Shown: positions 51,695-60,764, counted from the stretch's first letter. The stretch: DNA of 64,000 bases from an uncultured Cytophagaceae bacterium (GCA_903898715.1 CAIUGL010000184.1:28199-92198); one strand, 5' to 3'. Notes: generated by a model from the letters alone, not told the origin. Numbers and translations are program-made.

Positions 51695-53404
51695 ATGGAG
51701 ATTTTAAAGCATGCTGAAAAGCGAACGTATGGCGCAATCGTCATTGGTTCAGGAATTGCGGGTGGCTGGGCTGCCAAAGAGTTTTGTGATAAAGGAATCA
51801 AAACGTTGGTTTTGGAGCGTGGTCGGAAAGTGACACATAATGAAGACTACCCAACGACCCTGATGAGTCCATGGGAATTTGAACATCGGGGACGTTTAAC
51901 GAATGAAGAAATTGCGGCTAATCCTATTGTAAGTAAATGTTATGCGTTTAAGGAAGATGCGAAACATTTTATGGTGAAGGATGCCGAACATCCGTATGTT
52001 CAAGACAAGCCATTTGACTGGATTCGTGGTTACCAAGTAGGAGGAAAATCTTTGCTATGGGCTCGCCAAACACAACGTTGGTCACAATTTGATTTTGATG
52101 GTCCTGCACGTGATGGATTTGCAACGCCTTGGCCAATTAACTATAAGGATATTGATCCATGGTATACATACGTGGAAAACTTTGCTGGTATTTCAGGCAA
52201 TAAAGATGGTTTGGATTCCTTGCCAGATGGGGATTTTTTACCGCCATACGAGTTAACATGTGTGGAAAAACACTTTCAAAAAGAAGTTAAACGGATGTAT
52301 CAAGATCGTCACGTGATTGTGGCGCGTTGCGCACATTTGTCGGAGCCGAGGGAGATACATTACCAACAAGGTCGCGGTCGGTGCATGAGTCGGAATTTAT
52401 GCCAACGCGGCTGTCCGTATGGTGGCTACTTTAGCTCGAATGCATCTACGTTGCCATGGGCTGCGAAGACGGGAAATATGACCTTACGTCCGGATTCAAT
52501 CGTTGAGTCTGTTATTTATGATGAGAAAAAAGGGAAGGCGATTGGTGTTCGCGTCATCGATGCGCATACGAATGAGATGGTTGAATACTACTCAAAAGTA
52601 ATTTTTGTTACAGCGGCTGCCTTAAATACTAATGCGATTTTATTGAATTCTAAGTCGGATCGTTTCCCAGATGGTCTAGGTAATGACAGTGGGGTATTGG
52701 GTAAATATGTGGCATTTCACAATTACCGCGCATCTTTATCAGCTGAGTTCGAAGGTTATTTGGATACGAAGTCGGAAGGTTCGCGGCCGACCTCAGGTTA
52801 CATTCCACGTTTCCGGAATTTATATAAACAAGAGACAAACTTCTTGCGTGGATATGCGGCTGGAATGAGCGCGGGCAGAGGAACGCATTCCGATCGCGAA
52901 GCTGTGGGTGAAAGTTTAAAGAACTCCTTGTTGAATCCGAAGTTGAATAACAATTGGTATGCGGGTTCTCACATGATGGGAGAAACGATTCCAAAAGAGA
53001 CCAATAAAATTACGCTAGATCCAACGAAGAAAGATGCGCATGGCTTGCCATTAATGCACATGGATGTTTCCTATGATGATAATGATGATAAAATGGTTAA
53101 AGATTTTATCGAACAATTTACGGAGATGTACACTAAGGCTGGATTTACCAACATTCGTACCCGTGATTCAAAACAAGCGCCCGGATTAGATATTCATGAG
53201 ATGGGTGGTGTGCGTATGGGAGCAGATCCAAAAACATCGATGTTGAATAAATGGAATCAAATGCATGCTGTGAAAAATGTTTTTGTGACAGATGGTGCAT
53301 GTATGACATCAACCTCGACTCAGAATCCTTCTCTGACTTACATGGCGCTGACAGCACGTGCTGTAGATTATGCCGTAAAAGAGATGAAAAAAGGGAATTT
53401 GTAG
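51695..53404 (+). CDS. GMC-family FAD-dependent dehydrogenase, catalytic subunit
   Basis: The 569-residue protein has an FAD-binding GSGIAGG motif at 18-24, an ERG ribose contact, a GGKSLLWARQ segment, and the C-terminal GMC_oxred_C domain with GGVRMG and an NVFVTDGACMTSTSTQNPS active-site block (His/Asn region). There is no signal peptide, in keeping with piggy-back export with the subunit encoded just upstream. Three cysteines at 230, 236 and 240 (CMSRNLCQRGC) resemble the iron-sulfur site of FAD glucose dehydrogenases. Family members oxidise sugars or polyols and pass electrons to quinone or cytochrome. Confidence 0.93.
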   Translation: MEILKHAEKRTYGAIVIGSGIAGGWAAKEFCDKGIKTLVLERGRKVTHNEDYPTTLMSPWEFEHRGRLTNEEIAANPIVSKCYAFKEDAKHFMVKDAEHPYVQDKPFDWIRGYQVGGKSLLWARQTQRWSQFDFDGPARDGFATPWPINYKDIDPWYTYVENFAGISGNKDGLDSLPDGDFLPPYELTCVEKHFQKEVKRMYQDRHVIVARCAHLSEPREIHYQQGRGRCMSRNLCQRGCPYGGYFSSNASTLPWAAKTGNMTLRPDSIVESVIYDEKKGKAIGVRVIDAHTNEMVEYYSKVIFVTAAALNTNAILLNSKSDRFPDGLGNDSGVLGKYVAFHNYRASLSAEFEGYLDTKSEGSRPTSGYIPRFRNLYKQETNFLRGYAAGMSAGRGTHSDREAVGESLKNSLLNPKLNNNWYAGSHMMGETIPKETNKITLDPTKKDAHGLPLMHMDVSYDDNDDKMVKDFIEQFTEMYTKAGFTNIRTRDSKQAPGLDIHEMGGVRMGADPKTSMLNKWNQMHAVKNVFVTDGACMTSTSTQNPSLTYMALTARAVDYAVKEMKKGNL

Positions 53405-53408
53405 GTTG

Positions 53409-56306
53409 ATGAAGACATTTTTAAGGAAGACGGCGGAGCATTTGTGGGCGGAACATGGAATAGATGAGCTGCAAGATATTGCGGTGGTCATGCCCTCCCA
53501 GCGTGGCGTTTTATACCTTAAAAAAGAGTTAGCTTATTTAGGAGACCGGCCATTTTTGGCGCCACATTTTCATACCATTGAGGAGTTTGCGTTGCAAATG
53601 ACACAGTCTGAATTAGTGGACCCGGTTCAATTACTTTTAGAAGCATTTGCCTGTTTTAAGGAAGTAGATGGGCAAGTAGATTTTGATCGATTTATTACGT
53701 GGGGCCAACTTATGTTGAAGGATTTTGATTCCATCGACATGTATTTAGTTGACCCACGCCAAATGTTCGCTTTCTTATCCGAGGTGAAAACCTTGGAACG
53801 TTGGGGTGAAACCTATGGGGAGCAGGATACGCAGAAGTACATTACCACGCATACGAAGGCCTATTTTAAGTTATACGATCATTTGTTGGAGGTGTACGGC
53901 CGACTGCAAACGCGATTAACAGATTTAGGTTTGGCATATCGTGGGATGGCCTATCGGGACTTAGTGAATCGCTTAGTCGCTGGTAGAGCATTAGCCAAAT
54001 CCTATAAAAAAATCTATTTTATTGGTTTTAATGCCTTATCCAAATCGGAAGAGGAAATTATTCGCTTGTTGATTCGTCAAAATTTGGCAGAAACAATTTG
54101 GGATGCGGATGCCTATTACATTGAAAATAGATATCATCGGGCTGGTCATTGGCTTCGGGATTATGCTAAACCAGAATCTCCATCGTATTTATCACGTGGT
54201 TCATTCAAATGGATGGAGCGTGATCTATTGGAGATGCCTAAGCGGGTTGAACTTATTGGAACCGCTAATCCGAGTGCTCAGGTATTCATTGCTTTGGATA
54301 CAATTCGGAAATGGCAAGCAGCACACGGCACGGATGAACAAGTGGCGTTGGTATTAGCGGATGAGGGTTTATTAGATCAGGTTTTGTTGTTTATTGGTGA
54401 ATTTAAGGATCGCTTAAATATCACGATGGGTTATTCTCTGAAGAAAACGGCAATTTTTTCGTGGATGTCGGCCTGGTTTAAGATCAAGAAAATGTTTGCG
54501 GATGGTCGAATCCCGATGGTACAATTCCGTGCATTTATGGCCCATCCGTTGAGTCAATACCTACAAACGGGGGAGCTAAAAAAGGGATTAGCTGATTTTT
54601 GTGAGCAACATAAGTTATATGCGGTGAGTACGGATTTAGCTACGTTTTTTGCCTCAGAACCTGTTTGGAAACGGGTTTTTCAAGTGGGTAATTTCAATGA
54701 CTTATTAGCTGATTTTCAATTCATTGCTGACAAGATGTTGCGGTCGATTCCCGCCAAAGAGTGGGACGAAGATACCCAAGCTATTAGTCAGGTTATTTCC
54801 GTTTTGGAAACGATTCAAAAATCACTAGCGGGTCAAGAGCCAATTTCAGTTAAGAGTGGCTCGTTATTGTTGGCGCAAATGGTCCAACAGCAGAAATTGA
54901 CTTTTGAGGGAGCTGAGAATCGCAGTTTACATGTGATGGGATTGTTGGAAACACGCACCTTGGATTTTGATCGGGTGATCATTTTGTCGTTGAATGAGGG
55001 AAGCTTACCTGGAACTAGAAAGCGCGAAAGTTTAATTCCATTGGATATTGCCTCCATGTCGACGTTTGATTTACCTACGTTTACGCAGGCGGATGCGGTG
55101 GCGTCTTATCACTTTCACCGACTCCTTCAGCGGCCGCGCGAAGTTCATTTGCTTTATGTGATGCCATCTGAAAAGTCGAGTGTCAAAGAAATGAGTCGGT
55201 TCATTAAGCAGTTGCAATTTGATTGGAAAATGAAGAATCCGGGATTGGATTGGCATGAGCCCATGATTCAATTTAGTAAATCAACGGCCGAAGAGGTTGT
55301 TGGCGACACCCGGATTGAAAAAACAGCAGATATTCTTAATCAAATTAAAGCGAATTTGGCAGGGCGTGGATTATCGCCTTCAAGCATTGCGATGTTTTCA
55401 ACGTGTAGTTTGAAGTATTATTACAGTCAGGTATTGAATTTGCGAAAAGATAAGGAGGCAGAGGATGAGATGGGGGCGGATGTCTTTGGCACGTGGGTAC
55501 ATAAGGTGTTGGAAATCGTAGATGTTGAAATTCTAAGTCAACAAGCGGGATGGTATGATCAGTCGAATATTCCAGAACGCTTGGCTAAGCTGAATGTGTA
55601 CCTGGATGATGCCATGCAACTTATTCAAGCGCGTGAGGGGGTATATGAGCTGGAGAAGGGCTTTAATTTCATTTTGAAGGAAGTTGCCAAGACTATTTTG
55701 GAACAGTATTATTTGGCGGAGTCAGCTTGGTCGGAGGAGCGCGTTCAGTTAATCGCGACGGAGAAGAAGTTTGAAACGCGCGTAATGGTTGACTGCAATC
55801 AGGAGGATGTAGAAGTCAAGTTAACGGGTCGTGTGGACCGTTTGGACCGTGTGGGAAATACCTATCGGATCATTGATTACAAGACCGGAAAAGTCGAGAA
55901 GAAAGATTTAAAGGTCAGCGATTTGGGTTTGATGGATACGTTGACATCGGAGAATTTCAAAGCGAAGTTATTCCAATTGTGGTTTTATAAGTTTTTGTTT
56001 GCTGCTGAGTTGGGTAATCCATCGGAGCAGAATGTGGAGATGTTTGCACGTATTTCCAAGGAGGGTTTAGATATTCAGCCCGGGATTATTTCATTTAGAA
56101 ATCTGGATGCGAAGGTATTGCATGAGGAAAAGGGATTGTGGTTTTCGGAAGGGCAGTCATTGGCATCTTTTCAAACCGACTCGCATGCCTTAATTCGTAG
56201 TTGGGTACATCGAATCTTAGACCCGTTAATTCCGTTTGAAAAAACGAAAGATATTGCGAGTTGTCAATTTTGCGACTTCAAGGTAATTTGTCATCGTGAG
56301 GTGTAA
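53409..56306 (+). CDS. AddB-like PD-(D/E)XK nuclease
   Basis: The 965-residue protein resembles AddB, the inactive-helicase-plus-nuclease subunit of AddAB. The N-terminal part has a weak helicase-like fold (VVMPSQRGVLYLKKEL; no intact Walker A lysine motif is seen). The C-terminal nuclease has a His (VHKVLE), LTGRVDRLDR, IIDYKTGKV and an iron-sulfur set: Cys in FSTCSLKYYY plus CQFCDFKVIC. AddB normally works with the UvrD-like AddA, which is not next to it. The ATG at 53409 is used; the TTG 3 nt earlier is not needed. It follows the GMC gene by 4 nt. Confidence 0.88.
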   Translation: MKTFLRKTAEHLWAEHGIDELQDIAVVMPSQRGVLYLKKELAYLGDRPFLAPHFHTIEEFALQMTQSELVDPVQLLLEAFACFKEVDGQVDFDRFITWGQLMLKDFDSIDMYLVDPRQMFAFLSEVKTLERWGETYGEQDTQKYITTHTKAYFKLYDHLLEVYGRLQTRLTDLGLAYRGMAYRDLVNRLVAGRALAKSYKKIYFIGFNALSKSEEEIIRLLIRQNLAETIWDADAYYIENRYHRAGHWLRDYAKPESPSYLSRGSFKWMERDLLEMPKRVELIGTANPSAQVFIALDTIRKWQAAHGTDEQVALVLADEGLLDQVLLFIGEFKDRLNITMGYSLKKTAIFSWMSAWFKIKKMFADGRIPMVQFRAFMAHPLSQYLQTGELKKGLADFCEQHKLYAVSTDLATFFASEPVWKRVFQVGNFNDLLADFQFIADKMLRSIPAKEWDEDTQAISQVISVLETIQKSLAGQEPISVKSGSLLLAQMVQQQKLTFEGAENRSLHVMGLLETRTLDFDRVIILSLNEGSLPGTRKRESLIPLDIASMSTFDLPTFTQADAVASYHFHRLLQRPREVHLLYVMPSEKSSVKEMSRFIKQLQFDWKMKNPGLDWHEPMIQFSKSTAEEVVGDTRIEKTADILNQIKANLAGRGLSPSSIAMFSTCSLKYYYSQVLNLRKDKEAEDEMGADVFGTWVHKVLEIVDVEILSQQAGWYDQSNIPERLAKLNVYLDDAMQLIQAREGVYELEKGFNFILKEVAKTILEQYYLAESAWSEERVQLIATEKKFETRVMVDCNQEDVEVKLTGRVDRLDRVGNTYRIIDYKTGKVEKKDLKVSDLGLMDTLTSENFKAKLFQLWFYKFLFAAELGNPSEQNVEMFARISKEGLDIQPGIISFRNLDAKVLHEEKGLWFSEGQSLASFQTDSHALIRSWVHRILDPLIPFEKTKDIASCQFCDFKVICHREV

Positions 56307-56318
56307 TATGTAATTTTG
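56288..56318 (+). promoter_or_regulatory. Promoter (TTG-N20-TAATTTTG) for the glycosyltransferase-like gene; leaderless spacing
   Basis: TTG at 56288-56290, a 20-nt spacer and TAATTTTG at 56311-56318; the ATG lies 4 nt downstream. The promoter overlaps the end of the AddB-like gene. Confidence 0.68.
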
Positions 56319-56322
56319 TGCG

Positions 56323-57228
56323 ATGTCTAGTAAAACCAATAGTCCGCTTGTTGATGTAATTGTTAATGTTTATGGTAAGCCATATCAAACAGCAGTTAGC
56401 TTGTGGTCGTTAATGAAATTCTCTGAAAAGCATATTGGAAAGATATATGTGATTTTGGAAAAGAAACAGCCGGAGGGTTTTGATGAGATATTACTGAGAA
56501 AATTGTTAGTTGGCTTGCCCGTTGAAATTTACACGCCACCTTTTTTCTTTGGTTGGTGGGAAGGGCGTCGAAAAGGCCTAGTTAATCAGATTTTATTGTG
56601 GTTTAAATCGTATCGAAATTCGATTCGGTATCAATATGCGTGGGAGAAAAGCAAGGCGCCATTTTTGTTTTTGATGCACAACGATATGTTGATTTTTGAT
56701 GACTTGATCGGACATTATTTATCAAAAATTGGCCCACATGCTGGTATTGGTCAAATTGGTCAATGTTGGAATTGCCCTGCTTTTGGAACACATTGTGATG
56801 GTGACCGTTACTGGGATTATCGGCCTACACCGCAAGAAGTGGTTGATTTATATGAAAGTAGACCAGAAGGTCGTGCCAAAGTACATGGCTTAGTTGGCAT
56901 TGATCAAATAAGTTGGCCGATGCCTGAATGCCGTTTAAATGAGCATGCTGCATTAATTCAAATGAGTGTAGTCAAACCTGCGACAAGTCCTATTGGATCT
57001 ATTTTGCCTATTGGTATAAAAAATAGTATTGATATAGGTATCCAATGGTTTCAGGGAATGAGTTTGGCAGGATATCGTATGGTGAATGAATCCTATGAAT
57101 CATTTGCTAAACATGCCTGGACGAATGGAACTGATTGCGGTCATGCTTCGCTATTTGATCAAGATCAATATGCTCGTGAGGAAGAAATTGCAAAACAAGA
57201 ATTAACTAAATACACTAAAACAAACTAA
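56323..57228 (+). CDS. Putative glycosyltransferase
   Basis: The 301-residue protein starts PLVDVIVNVYGKPYQTAVSLWSLMKF, a GT-A-type nucleotide-sugar fold opening. It has an HNDMLIFDD segment in the position of a DxD metal motif, without the canonical form, and a Cys/Trp-rich stretch (GQIGQCWNCPAFGTHCDGDRYW, in two pieces) not usual in family 2 enzymes. No signal peptide. It looks more AT-rich than its neighbours, possibly a later acquisition. The donor, acceptor and exact family are unknown. It is 1 nt from the SCP2 gene. Confidence 0.65.
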   Translation: MSSKTNSPLVDVIVNVYGKPYQTAVSLWSLMKFSEKHIGKIYVILEKKQPEGFDEILLRKLLVGLPVEIYTPPFFFGWWEGRRKGLVNQILLWFKSYRNSIRYQYAWEKSKAPFLFLMHNDMLIFDDLIGHYLSKIGPHAGIGQIGQCWNCPAFGTHCDGDRYWDYRPTPQEVVDLYESRPEGRAKVHGLVGIDQISWPMPECRLNEHAALIQMSVVKPATSPIGSILPIGIKNSIDIGIQWFQGMSLAGYRMVNESYESFAKHAWTNGTDCGHASLFDQDQYAREEEIAKQELTKYTKTN

Positions 57229-57229
57229 T

Positions 57230-57514
57230 ATGACATTTCAAGAAATCAACGAACGTATTAATGCTTTGGCTGCTCAAAAAGGTGGACAGGGCGTATCATT
57301 TAAATTTGCATTTCCTTCAGGTATCATCGTTGTAAATTCGGACGGAACAGTGACGAATGAAAATGTGGATGCAGATTGCACCATTGCGGCTACGGAAGAG
57401 AATTTTACTGCTTTATTGAAGGGTGAATTAAACCCGATGATGGCCGTGATGACGGGTAAAGTGAAGATTTCAGGCGATATGTCGGTGGCTATGAAGCTTC
57501 AAAACCTACTTTAA
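57230..57514 (+). CDS. SCP2 sterol-carrier-domain protein
   Basis: A free-standing 94-residue SCP2-like domain: start VSFKFAFPSGIIVVNSDG, then DADCTIAATEENFTALLKGELNPMMAVMTGKVKISGDMSVAMKLQNLL, the full family pattern. SCP2 domains bind fatty acyl and other hydrophobic molecules in the cytoplasm. Its stop overlaps the mnmE start by 1 nt (TAATG), which suggests translational coupling, but I see no functional link with tRNA modification. Confidence 0.92.
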   Translation: MTFQEINERINALAAQKGGQGVSFKFAFPSGIIVVNSDGTVTNENVDADCTIAATEENFTALLKGELNPMMAVMTGKVKISGDMSVAMKLQNLL

Positions 57515-58881
57515 TGTTATTTCACGACACGATTGTGGCATTGGCGACACCCGCAGGGGTGGGGGCGATTGGGGTTATCCGTTTATCCGGACCTGATTCG
57601 ATTCCCCTCGTGAATGCTGTATTCAAGCCCAAAGACTTAACGAAACAGGCGTCTCATACGATTCATTATGGTCGGATTGAGGATGATGGTCGGGTATATG
57701 ACGAGGTGGTGGTGAGTTTATACATTGCCCCAAAGAGTTATACCAAAGAGAATGTGGTGGAGATATCGTGTCATGGTTCTCCGTTTATTCAGGAGAGTAT
57801 CATTCAATTATTTGTGGAGAAAGGTGCGCGATTAGCGCGGGCTGGGGAATTTACCCAACGAGCTTTTATGCATGGAGCTTTTGATTTGGCGCAGGCGGAA
57901 GCGGTTGCCGATGTGATTGCAGCCGATTCAGCGGCGGCGCAAGCAGCGGCATTACACCAATTACGTGGTGGATTTTCGAATGAACTAGCAGCTTTGCGTG
58001 AGCAGTTGATCCATTTTGCCTCTTTGATTGAATTGGAATTGGATTTCGGTGAGGAGGATGTTGAATTTGCGGATCGCAAGGATTTAGAGGATTTGGTGAA
58101 TCAGTTATTAGTAGCCATCCGACCGCTTGTAGACAGTTTTCGAGCTGGAAATGCGATTAAAAATGGTGTCGCCACAGTGATTGTGGGTAAACCAAACGCT
58201 GGGAAATCCACCTTATTAAATGCCTTATTAAACGAGGAGCGTGCAATTGTTTCGGACATTGCAGGAACGACGCGTGATAGCTTAGAAGATTCTTGGGTAT
58301 TGGGTGGAATTAAATTCCGTCTGATTGATACGGCGGGATTACGGGAAACCGAAGATGTAATTGAGGCGATGGGCGTGGAGCGAACGCAAGCATGGGTGAA
58401 GAAAGCGCAGGTAGTGATTTACATGGCTGATGCGACGACGGAAGATGCTTTATCGATTCGTGCGGGTGTGGAAGCCTTGGGCGATTTAGCCATTCCTGTG
58501 ATACAGATATTAAATAAGAAGGATCAGGTTTCATCAGAATCATTAGATGCGTTTAAACAAGAAATACCTTCATTGATTTGCCTTTCGGCAAAAAATAAAG
58601 ATGGCCTGGCCGACTTAGAAAAGGCTTTACTCGATGTAGTAGGCTTGGATCAAGTAAGCGCTGGCGGCACGCTGGTGACTAATCTGCGTCATTACCAACA
58701 TCTTTTACAAACACAAGAAACCTTGGAATCTGTATTACGCGGATTGCGAACTGGATTAACAGGTGATTTAATCGCACAGGATCTCCGTTATGCATTACAT
58801 GATTTAGGCGAGATTACTGGTCAGATATCGAATGACGACTTGTTGAAGAATATCTTTGGCAAGTTTTGTATTGGGAAATAA
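57514..58881 (+). CDS. mnmE: tRNA modification GTPase MnmE
   Basis: With MnmG it adds a carboxymethylaminomethyl group to U34. The 455 residues have the N-terminal tetrahydrofolate-binding domain (ATPAGVGAIGVIRLSG), a helical domain, and an inserted G domain: GKPNAGKSTLLN (G1), DTAGLRE (G3), NKKD (G4). The C-terminus ends in CIGK with the catalytic Cys. A terminator follows. Confidence 0.97.
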   Translation: MLFHDTIVALATPAGVGAIGVIRLSGPDSIPLVNAVFKPKDLTKQASHTIHYGRIEDDGRVYDEVVVSLYIAPKSYTKENVVEISCHGSPFIQESIIQLFVEKGARLARAGEFTQRAFMHGAFDLAQAEAVADVIAADSAAAQAAALHQLRGGFSNELAALREQLIHFASLIELELDFGEEDVEFADRKDLEDLVNQLLVAIRPLVDSFRAGNAIKNGVATVIVGKPNAGKSTLLNALLNEERAIVSDIAGTTRDSLEDSWVLGGIKFRLIDTAGLRETEDVIEAMGVERTQAWVKKAQVVIYMADATTEDALSIRAGVEALGDLAIPVIQILNKKDQVSSESLDAFKQEIPSLICLSAKNKDGLADLEKALLDVVGLDQVSAGGTLVTNLRHYQHLLQTQETLESVLRGLRTGLTGDLIAQDLRYALHDLGEITGQISNDDLLKNIFGKFCIGK

Positions 58882-58895
58882 GATTAGTTTGAACG

Positions 58896-58928
58896 ATAAA
58901 ACCCACCTAAATTTTAGGTGAGTTTTAT
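58896..58928. terminator. Bidirectional terminator between mnmE and the M56 gene
   Basis: A hairpin with ATAAAAC/GTTTTAT and CACCTAAA/TTTAGGTG arms separated by one C-A mismatch. The symmetric A/T arms make it usable by both convergent genes. Confidence 0.8.
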
Positions 58929-58961
58929 GCATTCTTCATTCATTAAACTAAAGTCTGATGC

Positions 58962-60353
58962 TTATTTTTTGGTGGTAATTTCAACGACACCATTAGCTCC
59001 TTTTTCAGCATATTTTGCCACAGCTTTTTCTCCTTTTAGGACATTCATGGACTCAATGGTATTTGGATTGATTTTGTTTAATTCCAAATCCTTCATGATT
59101 ACTCCGTCAACAACGATCAAAGGCTTGATTTTGTCCGTTGGCGCAGCTACAAATGTTACACCATCCATGTCCATGCGAGTAGGTGCAGCACCTACAGATT
59201 TTCCGTCGGATACTTTTTTCGCAATGAAGGAAATAGGTTTACCATTTTTAGAACCCTTGAATTCAAATGTAGTTGAATCTAATGAACTGATTTTTACTAA
59301 ATCTACGTCCACTGCTGGAGGAGCTGGTGGTCCTGCAGGTGCTGGCGGTGGCGGAGGTGGCATGTCTCTGGTGGCCACGGAAAACACTTTTTTACCTGTT
59401 TTCGGATCGGAAAAAGTCGTTGAATCAGATTTCATGGTCACCATATAGGTGGTACCTTTTTGTTTCTTTGGCTTTTTTTCTTGGGCATTCACTTGTATGG
59501 AAAATAACGCCATGGCAGCAGCCACAATCGGCAACACGGATACTTTTCTGAAGTAAACGTACTTGGGGTTTTTTGAGGTTGTTAGTAACATAATTCTACG
59601 TTTTAGAGATGAATAATAAAAAGAATGACTCGGGTTTAAAAATTCGTTTCCATAATGAGACTGCAGCATCATTTTGGCAAAAGTTTCTACATCGCCATGT
59701 TGAATGGCTTCGCGATCGGCGATGAATTCGTGAATGTTTTGAAGCTCTTTTTGGATGAGCCAGTGGAAAGGGTTAAACCAAGCAATGGAGGCGGTTAGTT
59801 GGCAAAACAAGCGATCGTAACTATGCTTTTGACGAATATGCGCTAATTCATGTTGGAAGATTTTTTGCCCATGCTCACTCGATAAATCGATGGATTTTTT
59901 CCAAAAAAGCAGGTTGAGGAAAGAGAACGGCGCATTTTCCAAATCAGTTTCGATGATTTCAATACCATCCGACGACTTGACTTGATGGGATCGCTTTATT
60001 TGGTAGATTTTAATGATGCCAAATGCCAGATAGGCTAGGAGTAACATAGAAATTCCTGCCGAAAAACATAAGGCAATGAAATTCCAATCAGTTTGTTGGA
60101 CTTCAGGTGTCCGTTGGATTTCATTCAAATAGATCATCGTTTGACCTATACCAGACACTTGATCTTCATTTACTTGGAAAAAATCCAGTTGGACGAATGG
60201 GCCAACGAGCGAGATGAGTAAGGTGGCTAATAAATAAAATCGATTGTATTGATGTAGCAATGTGTTTTTCAAAAACAACGTATAGTAGCCAAAGCAAATA
60301 CCTGATAGGGCAATCGATTTCAAGGCATAGATGAAAATGGCAGAGCTAGTCAT
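58962..60353 (-). CDS. BlaR1-type M56 metallopeptidase with TonB plug-like C-terminal segment
   Basis: The 463 residues contain four membrane helices (about 5-28, 39-58, 92-118, 270-290) and a cytoplasm-facing gluzincin site HELAH (168-172). After helix 4 the chain is periplasmic: a proline-rich stretch (331-347), then a segment at 405-463 (PLIVVDGV...IESMNVLKGEKAVAKYAEKGANGVVEITTKK in parts) that closely resembles the TonB-dependent receptor plug motif. No penicillin-binding sensor domain is present. It overlaps the blaI gene by 8 nt; the pair forms a signal-triggered derepression switch in which the peptidase would remove the repressor. Confidence 0.9.
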   Translation of the reverse strand: MTSSAIFIYALKSIALSGICFGYYTLFLKNTLLHQYNRFYLLATLLISLVGPFVQLDFFQVNEDQVSGIGQTMIYLNEIQRTPEVQQTDWNFIALCFSAGISMLLLAYLAFGIIKIYQIKRSHQVKSSDGIEIIETDLENAPFSFLNLLFWKKSIDLSSEHGQKIFQHELAHIRQKHSYDRLFCQLTASIAWFNPFHWLIQKELQNIHEFIADREAIQHGDVETFAKMMLQSHYGNEFLNPSHSFYYSSLKRRIMLLTTSKNPKYVYFRKVSVLPIVAAAMALFSIQVNAQEKKPKKQKGTTYMVTMKSDSTTFSDPKTGKKVFSVATRDMPPPPPPAPAGPPAPPAVDVDLVKISSLDSTTFEFKGSKNGKPISFIAKKVSDGKSVGAAPTRMDMDGVTFVAAPTDKIKPLIVVDGVIMKDLELNKINPNTIESMNVLKGEKAVAKYAEKGANGVVEITTKK

Positions 60354-60714
60354 TTTGCTTTGATTTTAGTTGTTGGATCAAGGTTTCTAGGTCGTCAATG
60401 GACATTTGGTTTTTGTCCACCAAAAATGAAACGACGTTAGCATAAGATCCTTCAAAAAAGGATTCCGTTAGGCCGGCCATGCGTAAGCCTGAATATTCAG
60501 ATTTACTGATTTTGGCGGAGTACAAATTATTCCGATTGGGATTGGAGATTTGAACAAATTCCTTCTCCACTAGAATTTTTAATAGGGTGGCGATGGTATT
60601 CGAATGTGCTTTGGGTTCAGGTAGTAATTCGATGATGTCTTTGAGAAATCCACCTTCGGGTAGATTCCAAATAACCTGCATGATTTGTTCTTCGGCTTGC
60701 GTGAGTTTTTTCAT
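60346..60714 (-). CDS. BlaI/MecI/CopY-family repressor
   Basis: The ATG at 60714 gives 122 residues with the winged-helix pattern of the family (LTQAEEQIMQVIW, then NTIATLLKILVEKEFVQ) and a C-terminal dimerisation helix region (SIDDLETLIQQLKSK). These repressors bind palindromes near ACTA/TAGT and are cleaved after activation of the partner M56 protease. A candidate operator fills the spacer of the promoter for this gene. An in-frame TTG 24 nt upstream lies inside the -7 box and is rejected. Confidence 0.93.
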   Translation of the reverse strand: MKKLTQAEEQIMQVIWNLPEGGFLKDIIELLPEPKAHSNTIATLLKILVEKEFVQISNPNRNNLYSAKISKSEYSGLRMAGLTESFFEGSYANVVSFLVDKNQMSIDDLETLIQQLKSKQND

Positions 60715-60735
60715 GTGTTTTTCTTTTGCTTGGGA

Positions 60736-60764
60736 CAAATGTATAACTAAAAATTTAGTTACAA
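60736..60764 (-). promoter_or_regulatory. blaI-M56 promoter (TTG-N18-TACATTTG)
   Basis: On the minus strand TTG (60764-60762), an 18-nt spacer and TACATTTG (60743-60736) fit the consensus; the leader to the ATG is about 20 nt. The spacer is exactly the first operator palindrome. Confidence 0.75.

Noticed and set aside
58918..59448. 176-codon plus-strand open frame
   Set aside because: It is antisense to the M56 peptidase gene, which has clear domains. Its Gly/Ala-rich part mirrors the proline-rich linker of the real protein.
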